Source: Solirubrobacter phytolaccae
Lineage (GTDB): Bacteria; Actinomycetota; Thermoleophilia; Solirubrobacterales; Solirubrobacteraceae
Length of the DNA stretch: 64,000 nucleotides
Reading direction: 5' to 3'
Assembly (NCBI RefSeq): GCF_027587195.1
Contig: NZ_JAPDDP010000002.1
Span: 142,244-206,243, forward strand
The number at the start of each line of letters is the position of its first letter. Position 1 is the stretch's first letter. Shown here piece by piece: positions 42,550-54,464 of the stretch. Below the pieces are notes generated by a model. It was not told the DNA's origin and did no database searches. It worked only from the letters and a program-made list of their open reading frames with translations. A program made the position numbers and the translations under genes.

Positions 42550-44535
42550 TCACGGGTTCGTCGTGGCCAGGGTCAGGGTCACCGTGCCCGAGTAGGTCCC
42601 GGAGCGGAGCGACTCGGTCGCGCCGATCTGCTGCCGGAAGCCGACCGTCACCTCGTCGTTGCTGACCGGCGCGTTCCAGGCCGCCTTCGACAGCGTCACC
42701 TGGAGCGGGTTCGCCAGCGAGAACGCGCCGTTGCGGAGGTGGACCGGGCCGGAGGCGGTCAGCGTCGCGTCGCCCGCCGTGGAGATCACGGTCGCCGTCG
42801 TGGACGTGTCGTAGATCGCCTCACGGCCGGGGACGAACGTGCCGAAGGTCGCGGGTGCCCCGAGTTCGAGGGAGAGCGTCGCGGGCACGGTGCCGCCCGC
42901 GCCCCCGTCCTCCTGCACCGACCGGTCGAGCACGAGCGCGGCGAGCTTCCACTCGGCGCCAGCGTCGCCGCTGAGCGTCAGATCGACGGTGCGACCGCCG
43001 GCGCCGCCGTCGAGGACGAAGCGCTCCCACGCGAACTCGCGGGCCTTCAGCGCCGCGCCCGGGCCGACGAGCGTCTTCCCCTCGGCCTTGACGATCAGCG
43101 AGCCGGTGGCCGCGGTCACGTCGCCACGCAGCAGCGCCACCCGGTGCTTCCCGGGCGGAACCGCGAGCCGCAGCGTCGCCTCGCCCGTGGCGTAGACGTG
43201 GTCACGGCGCAGGGCGTCCGAGCCCGCCCCGCGGTCACGGCCCGTGGGCCGGACGCCGCCGGACCAGCCGGCGGTGGCGCCCTCGGTCCACACGTCGCTG
43301 GGCGAGATCCGCGTCCAGCCGCCGATGATGACCACCGACGATGGCGTGCCGAAGTCCCGCGCCTGAGCGAAGAGCGGGGCGTCGGGCTTGACCCACACCG
43401 TCGCCGTCGGGGCGCCCTCGACCTTGCCGCCGCCGGTGGCGGGCGTCGCGCGCCCCGTGAGGATCACCTCAGGCTGCAGCCCCGGTTCCGGGAACGGCAT
43501 CGCGGGCGGCGTCACCGGGACGTTGACGGTCTGCGTCGTGCCCGGCGCGATCGTCACGCGCACCGGCTGGACCGTCCAGCCCGCGGGCGCGCCGACGGTC
43601 ACGTCGACCGGGAGCGGGTCGTTGGTCCAGTTGCCCGCGGTCACGGTGGCGGTCACCGGCTTGCCGGCGAACAGGTCGTTCGGGACGGTGAGCGCCGACG
43701 CCGTGACCGCCGGCACGTCGACCGGCACGCCGATCGGGATGAGCTCGGCCGCGGAGGCGAAGTTGTTGCGCCCGGCGGTGATCGTCAGCCGGAGCTTGCG
43801 GACGCCGCGGGCCGGCGTGGTGAGCTTCGCGCTCTTCATCAGCTCCGACGCGCCCCAGGTGCTGGTGCGGACGTCGGTGAAGGTCGTGCCGTTGGTGCTG
43901 ACGGCCAGCGTGTAGCCGTTGATGTGGCCGTTCAGGAGGCCGTCGAAGCGCGGCTGGTAGCGCAGCTCGGTGATGTCGTAGACGCCGCCGAGGTCCAGCG
44001 TGATCGACTGCGGCAGGCTGCCCGCGGCCGAGCGCCAGATGGTCGCGGGGTCGCCGTCGACCGCCTTGGAGGCGTCGTCGCTGCCCTGCAGGCTCGTGGC
44101 CGTCGCCGTCATGCGGGCGTGGGGGACGCACTGCGTCGCCGGGTCGGAGACGACCTTCACCGGCGTCGAGGCCTGCACCGTCGCGCCGAGCTGGTAGCCG
44201 AGCTCGTAGTCGCCGACCGGCGCGTCCGGGGCCACGCGGACCCGGATCGGCATGGCGACGTCCTGCCCGACCGGCGTGTAGCTCGACCACTGCGTCCGCG
44301 ACGGCTGCAGCGGTCCGGTCGGCTTGAGGAACAGGTCGCCGTACTGGTGGTCGGCGGTCGTGTTGTGCAGCGAGACGCGCAGCTGCTCGAAGCCGATGCA
44401 GCGCAGGATCTCGAGTCGCTCCACGCTGGGCGTGAACTGGACCTGGTCATCCTCCGCGCCGGGCACGCCGACGGCGGTGCCGCTGAGCGCCGCGACCGCG
44501 AGCGAGAGGGCCGTGAAGCCGACGATGCGCCTCAT
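42550..44535 (-). CDS. Secreted F5/8-type C (discoidin) domain protein
   Basis: 661 residues with a signal peptide (MRRIVGFTALSLAVAALSGT, cleavage near GVPG ~24). Residues ~25-130 are an N-terminal beta domain. A discoidin/CBM32 domain (~140-260) has DDASKAVDGDPATIWRSAAG and PQSITLDLGGVYDITELRY. Ig-like NEW3-type domains (~270-360) have a VDVTVGAPAGWTVQPV pattern. Further beta modules end with an SGTVTLTL strand. Start ATG 44535 overlaps the PhoD stop by 4 nt (ATGA), so it is co-translated with PhoD and may anchor or target that enzyme at a glycan surface; that is inferred. Confidence 0.82.
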   Translation of the reverse strand: MRRIVGFTALSLAVAALSGTAVGVPGAEDDQVQFTPSVERLEILRCIGFEQLRVSLHNTTADHQYGDLFLKPTGPLQPSRTQWSSYTPVGQDVAMPIRVRVAPDAPVGDYELGYQLGATVQASTPVKVVSDPATQCVPHARMTATATSLQGSDDASKAVDGDPATIWRSAAGSLPQSITLDLGGVYDITELRYQPRFDGLLNGHINGYTLAVSTNGTTFTDVRTSTWGASELMKSAKLTTPARGVRKLRLTITAGRNNFASAAELIPIGVPVDVPAVTASALTVPNDLFAGKPVTATVTAGNWTNDPLPVDVTVGAPAGWTVQPVRVTIAPGTTQTVNVPVTPPAMPFPEPGLQPEVILTGRATPATGGGKVEGAPTATVWVKPDAPLFAQARDFGTPSSVVIIGGWTRISPSDVWTEGATAGWSGGVRPTGRDRGAGSDALRRDHVYATGEATLRLAVPPGKHRVALLRGDVTAATGSLIVKAEGKTLVGPGAALKAREFAWERFVLDGGAGGRTVDLTLSGDAGAEWKLAALVLDRSVQEDGGAGGTVPATLSLELGAPATFGTFVPGREAIYDTSTTATVISTAGDATLTASGPVHLRNGAFSLANPLQVTLSKAAWNAPVSNDEVTVGFRQQIGATESLRSGTYSGTVTLTLATTNP

Positions 44536-46112
44536 GCCGCCTCCATCTCCGGGTTGCCGTTTTCGACGACGTAGCTCGCGCGGGTCGAGACCGGCGCGTC
44601 GGGGCGAGTGATGTAGGGGACGACGCGGTAGTCCGTGCGCCACTCGTCCGGCGTGACGGTGCACGTGACGTAGCCGCGCAGGCTGGTGGTCATCCGCAGG
44701 TGCGGGTTGGCGGCGTACAGGTCGGACGCGTTCGGCGTCTGCTCGGTGCCGTCGCCGGCGCTGGAGATCGACGAGCACGTGAACTCGGGCGCGACGGTCT
44801 TCGCGTTCGCCTTGCGGTAGTCGCCCTTCACGTGCGACGCCTGGTGGCGGTGCACGTCGCCGCACAGCACGACCGGATTGGCGATCTTGCGCTGCTCGAT
44901 CGCGTCGACGACCCGGATGCGGTTGGCCGCGTACCCGTCCCAGGAGTCGTTGCCGACGGTGACCGCCGAGCCCGGGTCGGAGTCGAGCTGGCCCATCAGC
45001 ACCTGCTGGGCGAGAACGTTCCAGCGGGCGGGCGAGGCGCTGAGGCCGTCCAGCAGCCACTGCTCCTGCGTCGCGCCCATGATCGTGCGCGCCTCGTCGA
45101 AGCGGGCGTCGCCGGTGACCTGCGCGCTGCGGTACTGGCGTGTGTCGAGCACGTTGAACTCGACGAGGTCGCCGTAGCGGAAGCGGCGGTAGAGCTGCAG
45201 GTCCTTGCCCTTGGGCTGCTGCAGCGGGCGCAGCGGCATGTTCTCCCAGTACGCGCGGTAGGCGTTCGCGCGCCGAACCAGGAAGTCGGCCTCGGCGGCC
45301 GGCGTGGTGAGGTCGGCGTAGTTGTTGACGACCTCATGGTCGTCCCAGGTGACGATGAACGGCGCGACCGCGTGGGCGGCCTGCAGGTCCGGGTCGGTCT
45401 TGTAGAGCGCGTAGCGCTGGCGGTACTGGTCGAGCGACTCGCTCGGGAGCTGCGCCGACGCGGGGATCGGCGTGTTGCGCGGGCCGCCCACGGGGTCGGT
45501 CGCGAACTCGTAGATGTAGTCCCCGAGGTGCAGGATCACGTCGGGGTGCTCGTTCGCGAGGTGCTTGTAGGCGGTGTAGAAGCCGGCGTGCCAGCTCTGG
45601 CAGGAGACGAACGCGAACTTGAGGTCGCGGTTGCCGGACGCCGGCGCGGTGCGCGTACGGCCGGTCGCGCTGCGCTCGCCGTCGGCGACGAAGCGGTAGA
45701 AGTAGTCCCGGCCGGGCTCGAGGCCCTGCACGTCGATGTGGACGCTGTGCGCGAACTCGGGCCGCGCGACCGCGGTGCCGCGTTGGACGACCTTCGTGAA
45801 CGCCTCGTCGTCCGCGAGCTCCCACGTCACGTCAACCGGCGTGTACGGCATCCCGCCGAACGGGTCGAGCGCGTCGGGCGCGAGCCGCGTCCACAGCACG
45901 ACCGAGTCCGGCAGGGGATCGCCCGACGCGACGCCGAGCGTGAACGGGTAGCCGCCGAGCGCGCCCGCCTTCGAGTAGGCGGTGCCCGTGCCCGGAAGGC
46001 GCGTGCTGAAGGCGAGCACGGCCGCCGCGCCCGCCAATGTGAGGAAGCGCCGTCTGGTGCCCAGAAGGGCCTCAGGCCTGGCCTCCGCCAGTTCGTCCGT
46101 GAACCGCTGCAT
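44532..46112 (-). CDS. phoD: PhoD-family alkaline phosphatase/phosphodiesterase, Tat-exported
   Basis: 526 residues. A twin-arginine signal TRRRFLTLAGAA (~19-30) is followed by a PhoD-N beta domain (~50-160: YPFTLGVASGDPLPDSVVLW). The metallophosphatase domain has FVSCQSW (metal-binding Cys), HLGDYIYE, WDDHEVVNNY and the metal-binding His of VVLCGDVHRHQ. PhoD enzymes use Ca2+/Fe3+ to release phosphate from esters and teichoic-acid-like polymers outside the cell. The downstream discoidin gene overlaps by 4 nt. Confidence 0.93.
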   Translation of the reverse strand: MQRFTDELAEARPEALLGTRRRFLTLAGAAAVLAFSTRLPGTGTAYSKAGALGGYPFTLGVASGDPLPDSVVLWTRLAPDALDPFGGMPYTPVDVTWELADDEAFTKVVQRGTAVARPEFAHSVHIDVQGLEPGRDYFYRFVADGERSATGRTRTAPASGNRDLKFAFVSCQSWHAGFYTAYKHLANEHPDVILHLGDYIYEFATDPVGGPRNTPIPASAQLPSESLDQYRQRYALYKTDPDLQAAHAVAPFIVTWDDHEVVNNYADLTTPAAEADFLVRRANAYRAYWENMPLRPLQQPKGKDLQLYRRFRYGDLVEFNVLDTRQYRSAQVTGDARFDEARTIMGATQEQWLLDGLSASPARWNVLAQQVLMGQLDSDPGSAVTVGNDSWDGYAANRIRVVDAIEQRKIANPVVLCGDVHRHQASHVKGDYRKANAKTVAPEFTCSSISSAGDGTEQTPNASDLYAANPHLRMTTSLRGYVTCTVTPDEWRTDYRVVPYITRPDAPVSTRASYVVENGNPEMEAA

Positions 46113-46198
46113 ACATCCCCGTTCCCTTATTGACCGGCGGAGTCTCTGGGCGGACGGGCGCGCGGGGGTTACCTGGGCGTGAACTCAGGATCGCTCCG

Positions 46199-46204
46199 TA
46201 AGCT
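46199..46204 (+). promoter_or_regulatory. TANNNT -10 box (TAAGCT), leaderless-type
   Basis: TAAGCT followed by 8 nt and ATG 46213, the start of the CcdA-like gene. One of several starts in the window with this spacing. Confidence 0.4.
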
Positions 46205-46212
46205 GATCGACA

Positions 46213-47646
46213 ATGGTCGAAGTGACGTTGATCGCGCTGGCGCTCGTCGCCGGCGTCACTGGCGCGTGGTCGCCGTGCGGGTTCTCGATGGTGGAGACGC
46301 TGGCGCCCTCGGGCTACGCCGGACGGATGCGGGTCACGGTCGTGGCGTGCACGACGTTCGCGCTCGGCGCGCTCGGCGGCGGCGTGGTCACGTTCGGCGG
46401 GCTCGCGCTACTTGGCTCCTGGCTCGGCGCCGCGGCGCCCGCGATCGCCGCGCTGATCGCGCTGGCCGCGGCCGCCGGTGAGGCGCGCGGGGCGCGGATC
46501 ATGCCGCAGGTCCGGCGCCAGGTGCCGGAGTCCTGGCGGCGGGTCATGCCCGTGCCGCTGGCCGCCGGCCTGTACGGCGTGCTGCTCGGGCTCGGCTTCA
46601 CGACCTTCATCCTCACCTTCGCCGTGTGGGCGCTCGCGGGCGTGTCCGTCGCGCTCGGCGACCCCGAGCTCGGGCTGGTGATCGGCCTGGCCTTCGGCGT
46701 CGGCCGGACGCTGCCCGTCGTGATCCTCGCCCCGTTCGGCGGTGGTGCCGCCCACGCCGCGATGGCCGAGCAGCCGCGGATCCTGCGCGGCCTGCGGCTC
46801 GCGGACGCCGCCGCGCTGGCCGTCGTCGCGGTCGCGCTGTTCGCCGCTCCGGCGCAGGCGCAGGTGTCCGCCGCCGCGATCGGCTTCGCCGACCCGAGCG
46901 TGGACGGCCAGACACTCGCGCTCCACCGCCCGGGCGGCGTCGGCGAGCTGCGCGGCCCGACCGTCAACCGGCCGCCCGTGACCGGCAACCATCCCGCCGT
47001 CGGCGGTGGCCACACCGCCTGGATCGAGCAGGGCCACGTGATCATCGACGCCGCGCACGCGATCTCCGCCCCGGCCGCGGACAGCGTCGCGGTCTCGAGC
47101 ACCTTCGTCGTCTGGCGCCAGGGCACCGAGCTGTGGGCCGCGTCGCTCGCCGAGCTCAGGCCCCGCCAGGCCGTCGTGGGCCGGATCGGCCGCCCGGCGC
47201 TGAGCGGCAACCTCCTCGTCTACGACGTCGACGGCCGGATCGAGTCCCTCGACCTCGCCACCGGCGTGCGCACGATGCTCCGCCGCGAGGCCCGCGCCCA
47301 GCTGCGCGGCCCGTCGATCGTCGGGCTCGAGCTCACCTACGTACGCGCGACCTACACCCGTCAGCAGGTCCGCGTCGGCCGCCTCCGCCCGCAGCGGGTG
47401 TCCAGCGACGCGGCGATCTACGGCACCTACCCCACCGCCCGCCGCGACGCCGGCCACGAGCCGAACCGCTTCCCGGCGAAGGGCCACATCAACAAGCCCC
47501 TGTGGGAGCGCCCGCCGGCCGGCGTGCAGGACACGCTGACCACGACCGCGGGGACGTCGGACGCGATCTACGTGACCCGGGTCCGCAAGCGGCCGGGCGA
47601 GACGCCGTTCGCGACGGTCTTGGTCGTGCCGCGCGTGGCCGCGTGA
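46213..47646 (+). CDS. CcdA/DsbD-like membrane domain fused to an extracytoplasmic beta-propeller-like domain
   Basis: 477 residues. The N-terminal ~215 hold six to seven helices with SPCGFSM in the first, matching the S-P-C start of CcdA/DsbD-type thiol transporters; the second helix-associated Cys is not evident (only ACTTF). Residues ~218-470 are a beta-rich domain (GNHPAVGGGHTAWIEQGHVI, SVAVSSTFVVWRQGTELWAA) resembling propeller blades, presumably outside the membrane. A fusion of this kind is unusual. Possible role: redox transfer to extracytoplasmic proteins. Confidence 0.7.
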   Translation: MVEVTLIALALVAGVTGAWSPCGFSMVETLAPSGYAGRMRVTVVACTTFALGALGGGVVTFGGLALLGSWLGAAAPAIAALIALAAAAGEARGARIMPQVRRQVPESWRRVMPVPLAAGLYGVLLGLGFTTFILTFAVWALAGVSVALGDPELGLVIGLAFGVGRTLPVVILAPFGGGAAHAAMAEQPRILRGLRLADAAALAVVAVALFAAPAQAQVSAAAIGFADPSVDGQTLALHRPGGVGELRGPTVNRPPVTGNHPAVGGGHTAWIEQGHVIIDAAHAISAPAADSVAVSSTFVVWRQGTELWAASLAELRPRQAVVGRIGRPALSGNLLVYDVDGRIESLDLATGVRTMLRREARAQLRGPSIVGLELTYVRATYTRQQVRVGRLRPQRVSSDAAIYGTYPTARRDAGHEPNRFPAKGHINKPLWERPPAGVQDTLTTTAGTSDAIYVTRVRKRPGETPFATVLVVPRVAA

Positions 47647-47699
47647 ACGGCTAACGGCTGATCACACCCGCGGGCGCCGCGCACGTGCCGTCAGGGTGA

Positions 47700-47738
47700 T
47701 CCGTCAGTTGACCCCCCTCAGGGGCGTCAAGTGACGGA
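47700..47738. promoter_or_regulatory. Long imperfect hairpin after the CcdA-like gene
   Basis: TCCGTCA (47700-47706) pairs with TGACGGA (47732-47738), then TTGAC pairs with GTCAA and CCCC with GGGG, with two single mismatches and a CTCA loop. No T-tract. It is a candidate terminator or a protein-binding palindrome. Confidence 0.5.
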
Positions 47739-47860
47739 TGACGTCGCAGGACGATGTTCGTTTCGCTTTCGGCCCGAGCGAATGCCCGACGGGGAACGCA
47801 ACGCGTTCCACAGTCCGGGGAACCCGGCTCATCTGCACAAGAGCGCACCGGCCGCGACGG

Positions 47861-47897
47861 GTCAAGAAATTCGCATGCGAAGCGCGAATTTCTTGAC
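47861..47897. promoter_or_regulatory. Perfect 14-bp AT-rich palindrome
   Basis: GTCAAGAAATTCGC (47861-47874) and GCGAATTTCTTGAC (47884-47897) are exact inverted repeats around ATGCGAAGC. The arms are only about 43% GC in a very GC-rich genome. It lies between the plus-strand CcdA-like gene and the minus-strand HAD gene (convergent), so it could be a bidirectional terminator, a protein-binding site or a dispersed palindromic element. The 47647-47922 gap holds no convincing gene. Confidence 0.6.
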
Positions 47898-47922
47898 GCG
47901 GCGCCCGACGGTGTGCTCGCCG

Positions 47923-48591
47923 TTACAGCCAGTCTTCGAACACTGGCAGCAACGCCCGCGCATCATCAGCCACGGCGTCCGCATCAGCCAACGCTTCGAC
48001 CGTATACGGCCCAGTCGCCACCGCCGCCACGCGAACCTCGTCCACGCGGGCACAGGCGATGTCCCGCGGCGTGTCACCGATCACGACCGTCCGCTCACGC
48101 GGCCACGCAGGATCTGAAGCACGCCCACGCGCGATCGCCGGCAGCTCGCCCCGCTCCTCGTGGTCTGAGCCGAACCCGCCCTGGCCCGGCTCGAAGTAGT
48201 GCCCGATGCCGGCCGCGGCGAGCTTCCGCCGCGCGACCGCCTCCAGGTTCCCCGTCACCAACGACAACCGGAACTCGTCGGGCCGCGCCGCCAGCGCGTC
48301 CAGCAACTCGACCATGCCCGGCGCGACTTTCGCGCTCAGGTCCGGCGGGCAGAGCCGCTCGTACTCGGCCACGGTCTCGTCGACCCACGCCTCGTCGACC
48401 TCGCTGACGCCCGCGGCGGTGAGCAGATCGCGCGTGATCGCGCGATCCGTGCGCCCCGCGTACTCCACCGCGTCCACGACCGACAGGTCGACGCCGTGCA
48501 CGCGACCGGCTGCGGTGCGCAGCGCGATCGCGTGCTCGTGCGAGGCGCGCTGGAGCAGCGTGCCGTCGATGTCGAAGAGCAGGAGGAGCAA
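47923..48591 (-). CDS. HAD-family hydrolase (phosphoglycolate-phosphatase-like)
   Basis: 222 residues. Motif I DIDGTLL (nucleophile Asp7, acid/base Asp9), motif II SLVTGN, motif III-type Lys in RRKLAAAG, and motif IV VVIGDTPRDIACA are all present, with an alpha-helical cap (~15-85). It dephosphorylates a small phosphate ester; the substrate is unknown. It follows the M42 peptidase gene on the same strand with 5 nt between. Confidence 0.9.
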   Translation of the reverse strand: MLLLLFDIDGTLLQRASHEHAIALRTAAGRVHGVDLSVVDAVEYAGRTDRAITRDLLTAAGVSEVDEAWVDETVAEYERLCPPDLSAKVAPGMVELLDALAARPDEFRLSLVTGNLEAVARRKLAAAGIGHYFEPGQGGFGSDHEERGELPAIARGRASDPAWPRERTVVIGDTPRDIACARVDEVRVAAVATGPYTVEALADADAVADDARALLPVFEDWL

Positions 48592-48596
48592 GCCGC

Positions 48597-49652
48597 TCAG
48601 CGCTTGAAGTCCACGTCCACCGGCAGGCGCAGCGCGAACTTGGCGATCAGCTTGGCGGCCGCCTCGACGTCGCTCAGCTGCACCATCTCCACCGGCGAGT
48701 GCATGTACCGCAACGGCACCGAGATGACCGAGGTCGGGATGCCGCCGCGAGAGATGTGGATCGCGTCGGCGTCGGTGCCCGTGCCGCGCGCCGAGGCGTC
48801 CACGGTGAACGGGATGTCCTCGGCCTCGGCGGTCTCGTGCAGCAGCTCGAACACGGTCGGGTCCAGCGTCGAGCCGCGCGTGATCACGGCGCCGCTGCCG
48901 AACCGGTGGCGCCCGAGCTCCTGCTCGGACAGGCCCGGCTGGTCGGTCGCGAAGGTCACGTCGACCGCGATCGCCACGTCCGGGCGCAGCGAGTACGCGG
49001 TCGTGCGCGAGCCGCCGAAGGTGATCTCCTCCTGAGCGACCGCGACCGCGTACACGTCACCCGGCGCGCCGCCGGCCTCGGCGACGAGCCGCGCCGCCTC
49101 GTAGGCGACGAAGCAGCCGATGCGGTTGTCCATCGAACGCGAGACGTAGCGCCCGCCGGGCAGCTCGACCGGATCGCCGGCGATCACCGCGACGTCACCG
49201 ATCCGCACGAGCGCCCGCGCCGCCTCACCCGAGGCGGCGCCGATGTCGATGTGCAGGTGCTTGAGCTCGGGGACCTTCTTGCGGTCCTCGTCCTTCATGA
49301 GGTGGATCGGCTTCTTGCCGACCACCCCGAAGACCTTGCCCTCGCGCGTCGAGACCTCCACGCGCTGGCCGACGAGCACGATCGGGTCCCAGCCGCCGAC
49401 GCCCGTGAACCACAGGAACCCGTCGTCGTCGATGTGATGGACGATCAGGCCGATCTCGTCGATGTGGCCGACGACCGCGACGGACTTGCCGCCGCCGGTG
49501 CCGGGCACGCGCGCCACCGTGGAGCCCACCGTGTCGTGAGTCACCTCGGCGAACGCCGACGCCGCCTCGCGGAACACGGCCGCGGGCGCCTGCTCGTACC
49601 CGGACGGGCCGGCTGCGGTCAGCAGCCGGCGCAAAGTCTCCGGGAGCGCCAT
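48597..49652 (-). CDS. M42-family aminopeptidase/glucanase-like metallopeptidase
   Basis: 351 residues. Di-metal site residues appear in VVGHIDEIGLIV, SRSMDNRIGCFVAYEAA, VAQEEITFGGS (catalytic Glu pair) and DVTFATDQPG, with the C-terminal RYMHSPVEMV His. M42 enzymes (PepA/FrvX/TET type) trim peptides in the cytosol as tetrahedral dodecamers. It sits between aconitase and the HAD gene on the same strand with no gap to acn (0 nt), probably one transcript. Confidence 0.92.
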   Translation of the reverse strand: MALPETLRRLLTAAGPSGYEQAPAAVFREAASAFAEVTHDTVGSTVARVPGTGGGKSVAVVGHIDEIGLIVHHIDDDGFLWFTGVGGWDPIVLVGQRVEVSTREGKVFGVVGKKPIHLMKDEDRKKVPELKHLHIDIGAASGEAARALVRIGDVAVIAGDPVELPGGRYVSRSMDNRIGCFVAYEAARLVAEAGGAPGDVYAVAVAQEEITFGGSRTTAYSLRPDVAIAVDVTFATDQPGLSEQELGRHRFGSGAVITRGSTLDPTVFELLHETAEAEDIPFTVDASARGTGTDADAIHISRGGIPTSVISVPLRYMHSPVEMVQLSDVEAAAKLIAKFALRLPVDVDFKR

Positions 49653-52451
<2,799 letters not shown>

Positions 52452-52610
52452 GGTTTCAAAGCTCCCGTAGGAGTGGATTTTCGTGTCAATGAGCCTACCC
52501 CCGAAACCGTGTAAGGGCTCCCTAAGTGGTGTGTGGGCGTGCGGCAACGCGACGGGCCACCCCCGACGATGGTTCGGTTCCCCCACTGGCGCGGGCTCCC
52601 GGACGCCCCA

Positions 52611-52616
52611 TACGAT
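52611..52616 (+). promoter_or_regulatory. TANNNT -10 box (TACGAT), leaderless-type
   Basis: TACGAT is followed by exactly 6 nt and GTG 52623, the inferred start of the SHOCT protein. Same arrangement as at 27181. Confidence 0.45.
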
Positions 52617-52622
52617 CGCCGC

Positions 52623-53237
52623 GTGCTTGTGAGAACGACGATCGGGATGGGAGCGGCGGCCGGTGGGCTGACGCTGCTGACCTACGGGATCGCCCAGGCG
52701 ATCGAGAACGGCAGCTGCGGCACCGACGAGTACGGCAACGTGCTCGGCGCGCCATGCCCGGACGGATTCGGGCCGATGATCGTGCTGATGGTGCTGGGCT
52801 CGTTCGCGGCGCTCGGCGGCGCCGCGCTGGCCAGCTCGCTCGTGCGGTTCATCATCCCCGCGATCATCGCCGTCTGCGCGGGGGTCCTCCTCGGCTTCAT
52901 GGACCTCAATGAGACCGACACGCGCCCCGGGCTGGAGATCGTCGCGGTCGTCGCCGCGCCGCTGGTTCTGTTCGCCGTCCCGTTCCTCGGTCGCCGACGC
53001 TCGCGCGGGGTGGTCATCACCCCCCAGATGGCGCAGACGTTCACCGCGCCTGAGCCCGCGACCGCCGCGACCCCGCCGACCTTCGACGCGCCCGCGACGC
53101 AGTGGCAGCGGAGCACGCCCAAGGACGCCGAGGACGTCGCCGCGCGGCTGCGCCAGCTCGATCAGCTCAAGCAGTCCGGGCTGCTCGACGACGCGGCCTA
53201 CGACGAGCAGCGCAAGCGCATCCTCTCGGAGCTCTGA
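52623..53237 (+). CDS. Membrane protein with C-terminal SHOCT domain
   Basis: 204 residues from GTG 52623. It has four hydrophobic segments (~5-22, 45-63, 65-85, 100-120), a Pro/Thr-rich spacer, and a C-terminal SHOCT motif ([20 protein letters not shown], then RKRILSEL), a short oligomerisation or peptide-binding unit common at protein ends. It is followed 2 nt later by the next gene, likely in the same operon. Role unknown. Confidence 0.75.
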   Translation: MLVRTTIGMGAAAGGLTLLTYGIAQAIENGSCGTDEYGNVLGAPCPDGFGPMIVLMVLGSFAALGGAALASSLVRFIIPAIIAVCAGVLLGFMDLNETDTRPGLEIVAVVAAPLVLFAVPFLGRRRSRGVVITPQMAQTFTAPEPATAATPPTFDAPATQWQRSTPKDAEDVAARLRQLDQLKQSGLLDDAAYDEQRKRILSEL

Positions 53238-53239
53238 GC

Positions 53240-54223
53240 ATGCGCACGCTCGCGGTCCTGCTCGGCCTCATCGCCACCGTCGCCGGCGCCTACGGCGGCT
53301 TCCTCCTCATGCGCGAGGTCGGGCCCGGCGACCTCTCGAACTCCTACGGCCGCGGCACCACGGCGATCGACGGCAACCTGCTGGAGAGCCGCAACTTCGC
53401 CCGCGTGGTGGAGGCGCTCGAGCGCGACCTCGGGCCCGACGGCCGCATCTCGAACCTCAACGTGGAGCTGCTCGAGGCCACCGCCACCGGCGTCGTCGAC
53501 GGCCGGCGCGTCTCGATCCGGATCGACGCCAACGGGAACTCCGAGAAGAACGAGTTCGGCGACGCGCTCCCCACCGGCACGATCCCCGTCAGCAAGATCG
53601 ACCCCGCGGCGCTCGACGTGCTGCGCGAGGCGGCGGTGAAGGAGACCGGCGAGCCGGTCAAGAACGTGACGCTGTACGGCGGCAACCGCCAGTGGACCGT
53701 CTACATGCTGCGCGGGGAGCCCGACAGCTTCGTCGCCAACCTCAACGGCACGGGCCTGCGCCTGAGCGGCGAGGAGAACCCGGATCCGCTCGGCGGCGCG
53801 CCGGACTCGCTGCTGCGCGCGAAGAACCTCCAGAAGGTGCTCGACGCGGCCGCCAAGGAAGGCAGCCGCCTGCTCGACCTCACCCTCTGGCCCGAGCGCG
53901 CGTCCGTGCAGGTCGAGAAGGGCGGCCGCGCGGTCAGCCTCCAGTTCGGGTTCGACGCCGAGCTCACCAGCCGCGACGTGAACGCGCTCAACGGCGCGCA
54001 GACCACGTCGATCCCGCTGTCGCGCGTGGACGCCAGGGCGGTCGAGCGGATGGCCAAGAGCAAGTACGCCAAGGGGCTCAAGGGCGCGATGTACGCGATC
54101 CTGCGCCCGCAGCCGATCGAGGGCACGCCGCAGTGGCTGCTCTACCTGCCGGAGGGCAGCGACCCGCCGTACATCACGGCGAACCTGAAGGGCCGCGGCG
54201 TCTCCTGGCCCGGTCGCGGGTAA
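53240..54223 (+). CDS. Membrane-anchored protein of unknown function
   Basis: 327 residues with a single N-terminal anchor or signal ([20 protein letters not shown]). The rest is soluble with two related alpha/beta repeats: [20 protein letters not shown]...[11 protein letters not shown] (~50-115) and [19 protein letters not shown]...[11 protein letters not shown] (~195-255). No recognised family. Co-transcription with the SHOCT gene is likely. Confidence 0.7.
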   Translation: MRTLAVLLGLIATVAGAYGGFLLMREVGPGDLSNSYGRGTTAIDGNLLESRNFARVVEALERDLGPDGRISNLNVELLEATATGVVDGRRVSIRIDANGNSEKNEFGDALPTGTIPVSKIDPAALDVLREAAVKETGEPVKNVTLYGGNRQWTVYMLRGEPDSFVANLNGTGLRLSGEENPDPLGGAPDSLLRAKNLQKVLDAAAKEGSRLLDLTLWPERASVQVEKGGRAVSLQFGFDAELTSRDVNALNGAQTTSIPLSRVDARAVERMAKSKYAKGLKGAMYAILRPQPIEGTPQWLLYLPEGSDPPYITANLKGRGVSWPGRG

Positions 54224-54233
54224 CGCACAACGC

Positions 54234-54464
54234 ATGGACGAGAACAAGGGCGAGTGGGCCGAGGTCGCCGACGAGGGCATCGTGCCCAGCGACACCGACG
54301 ACGACGGCACGACGGGACGCACCACCGGCGACGACTCCCCCGCGACGGCCGAGGGCATCGACCTCAGCGCGGGCGACGACGCGGACGCGACCACCGACGG
54401 CAACGCGGACCCCACGCCGGAAGGCGTGGAGCCCGATCTGCGCGACGTGACGAAGCCTTCTTAG
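54234..54464 (+). CDS. Small acidic, probably disordered protein
   Basis: 76 residues, strongly acidic (MDENKGEWAEVADEGIVPSD, then DDDGTTG...DDADATTDGNAD). No fold recognised. The end overlaps the end of the convergent metallophosphoesterase gene by 4 nt. Confidence 0.55.
   Translation: MDENKGEWAEVADEGIVPSDTDDDGTTGRTTGDDSPATAEGIDLSAGDDADATTDGNADPTPEGVEPDLRDVTKPS

Noticed and set aside
44536..45060. N-terminal extension of the discoidin gene to 45060
   Set aside because: It would run through the PhoD gene in another frame; the signal peptide begins at ATG 44535.
47651..47848. A 65-residue minus-strand ORF in the palindrome-rich gap
   Set aside because: It runs through the 47700-47738 hairpin, has no start context and no recognisable protein features.
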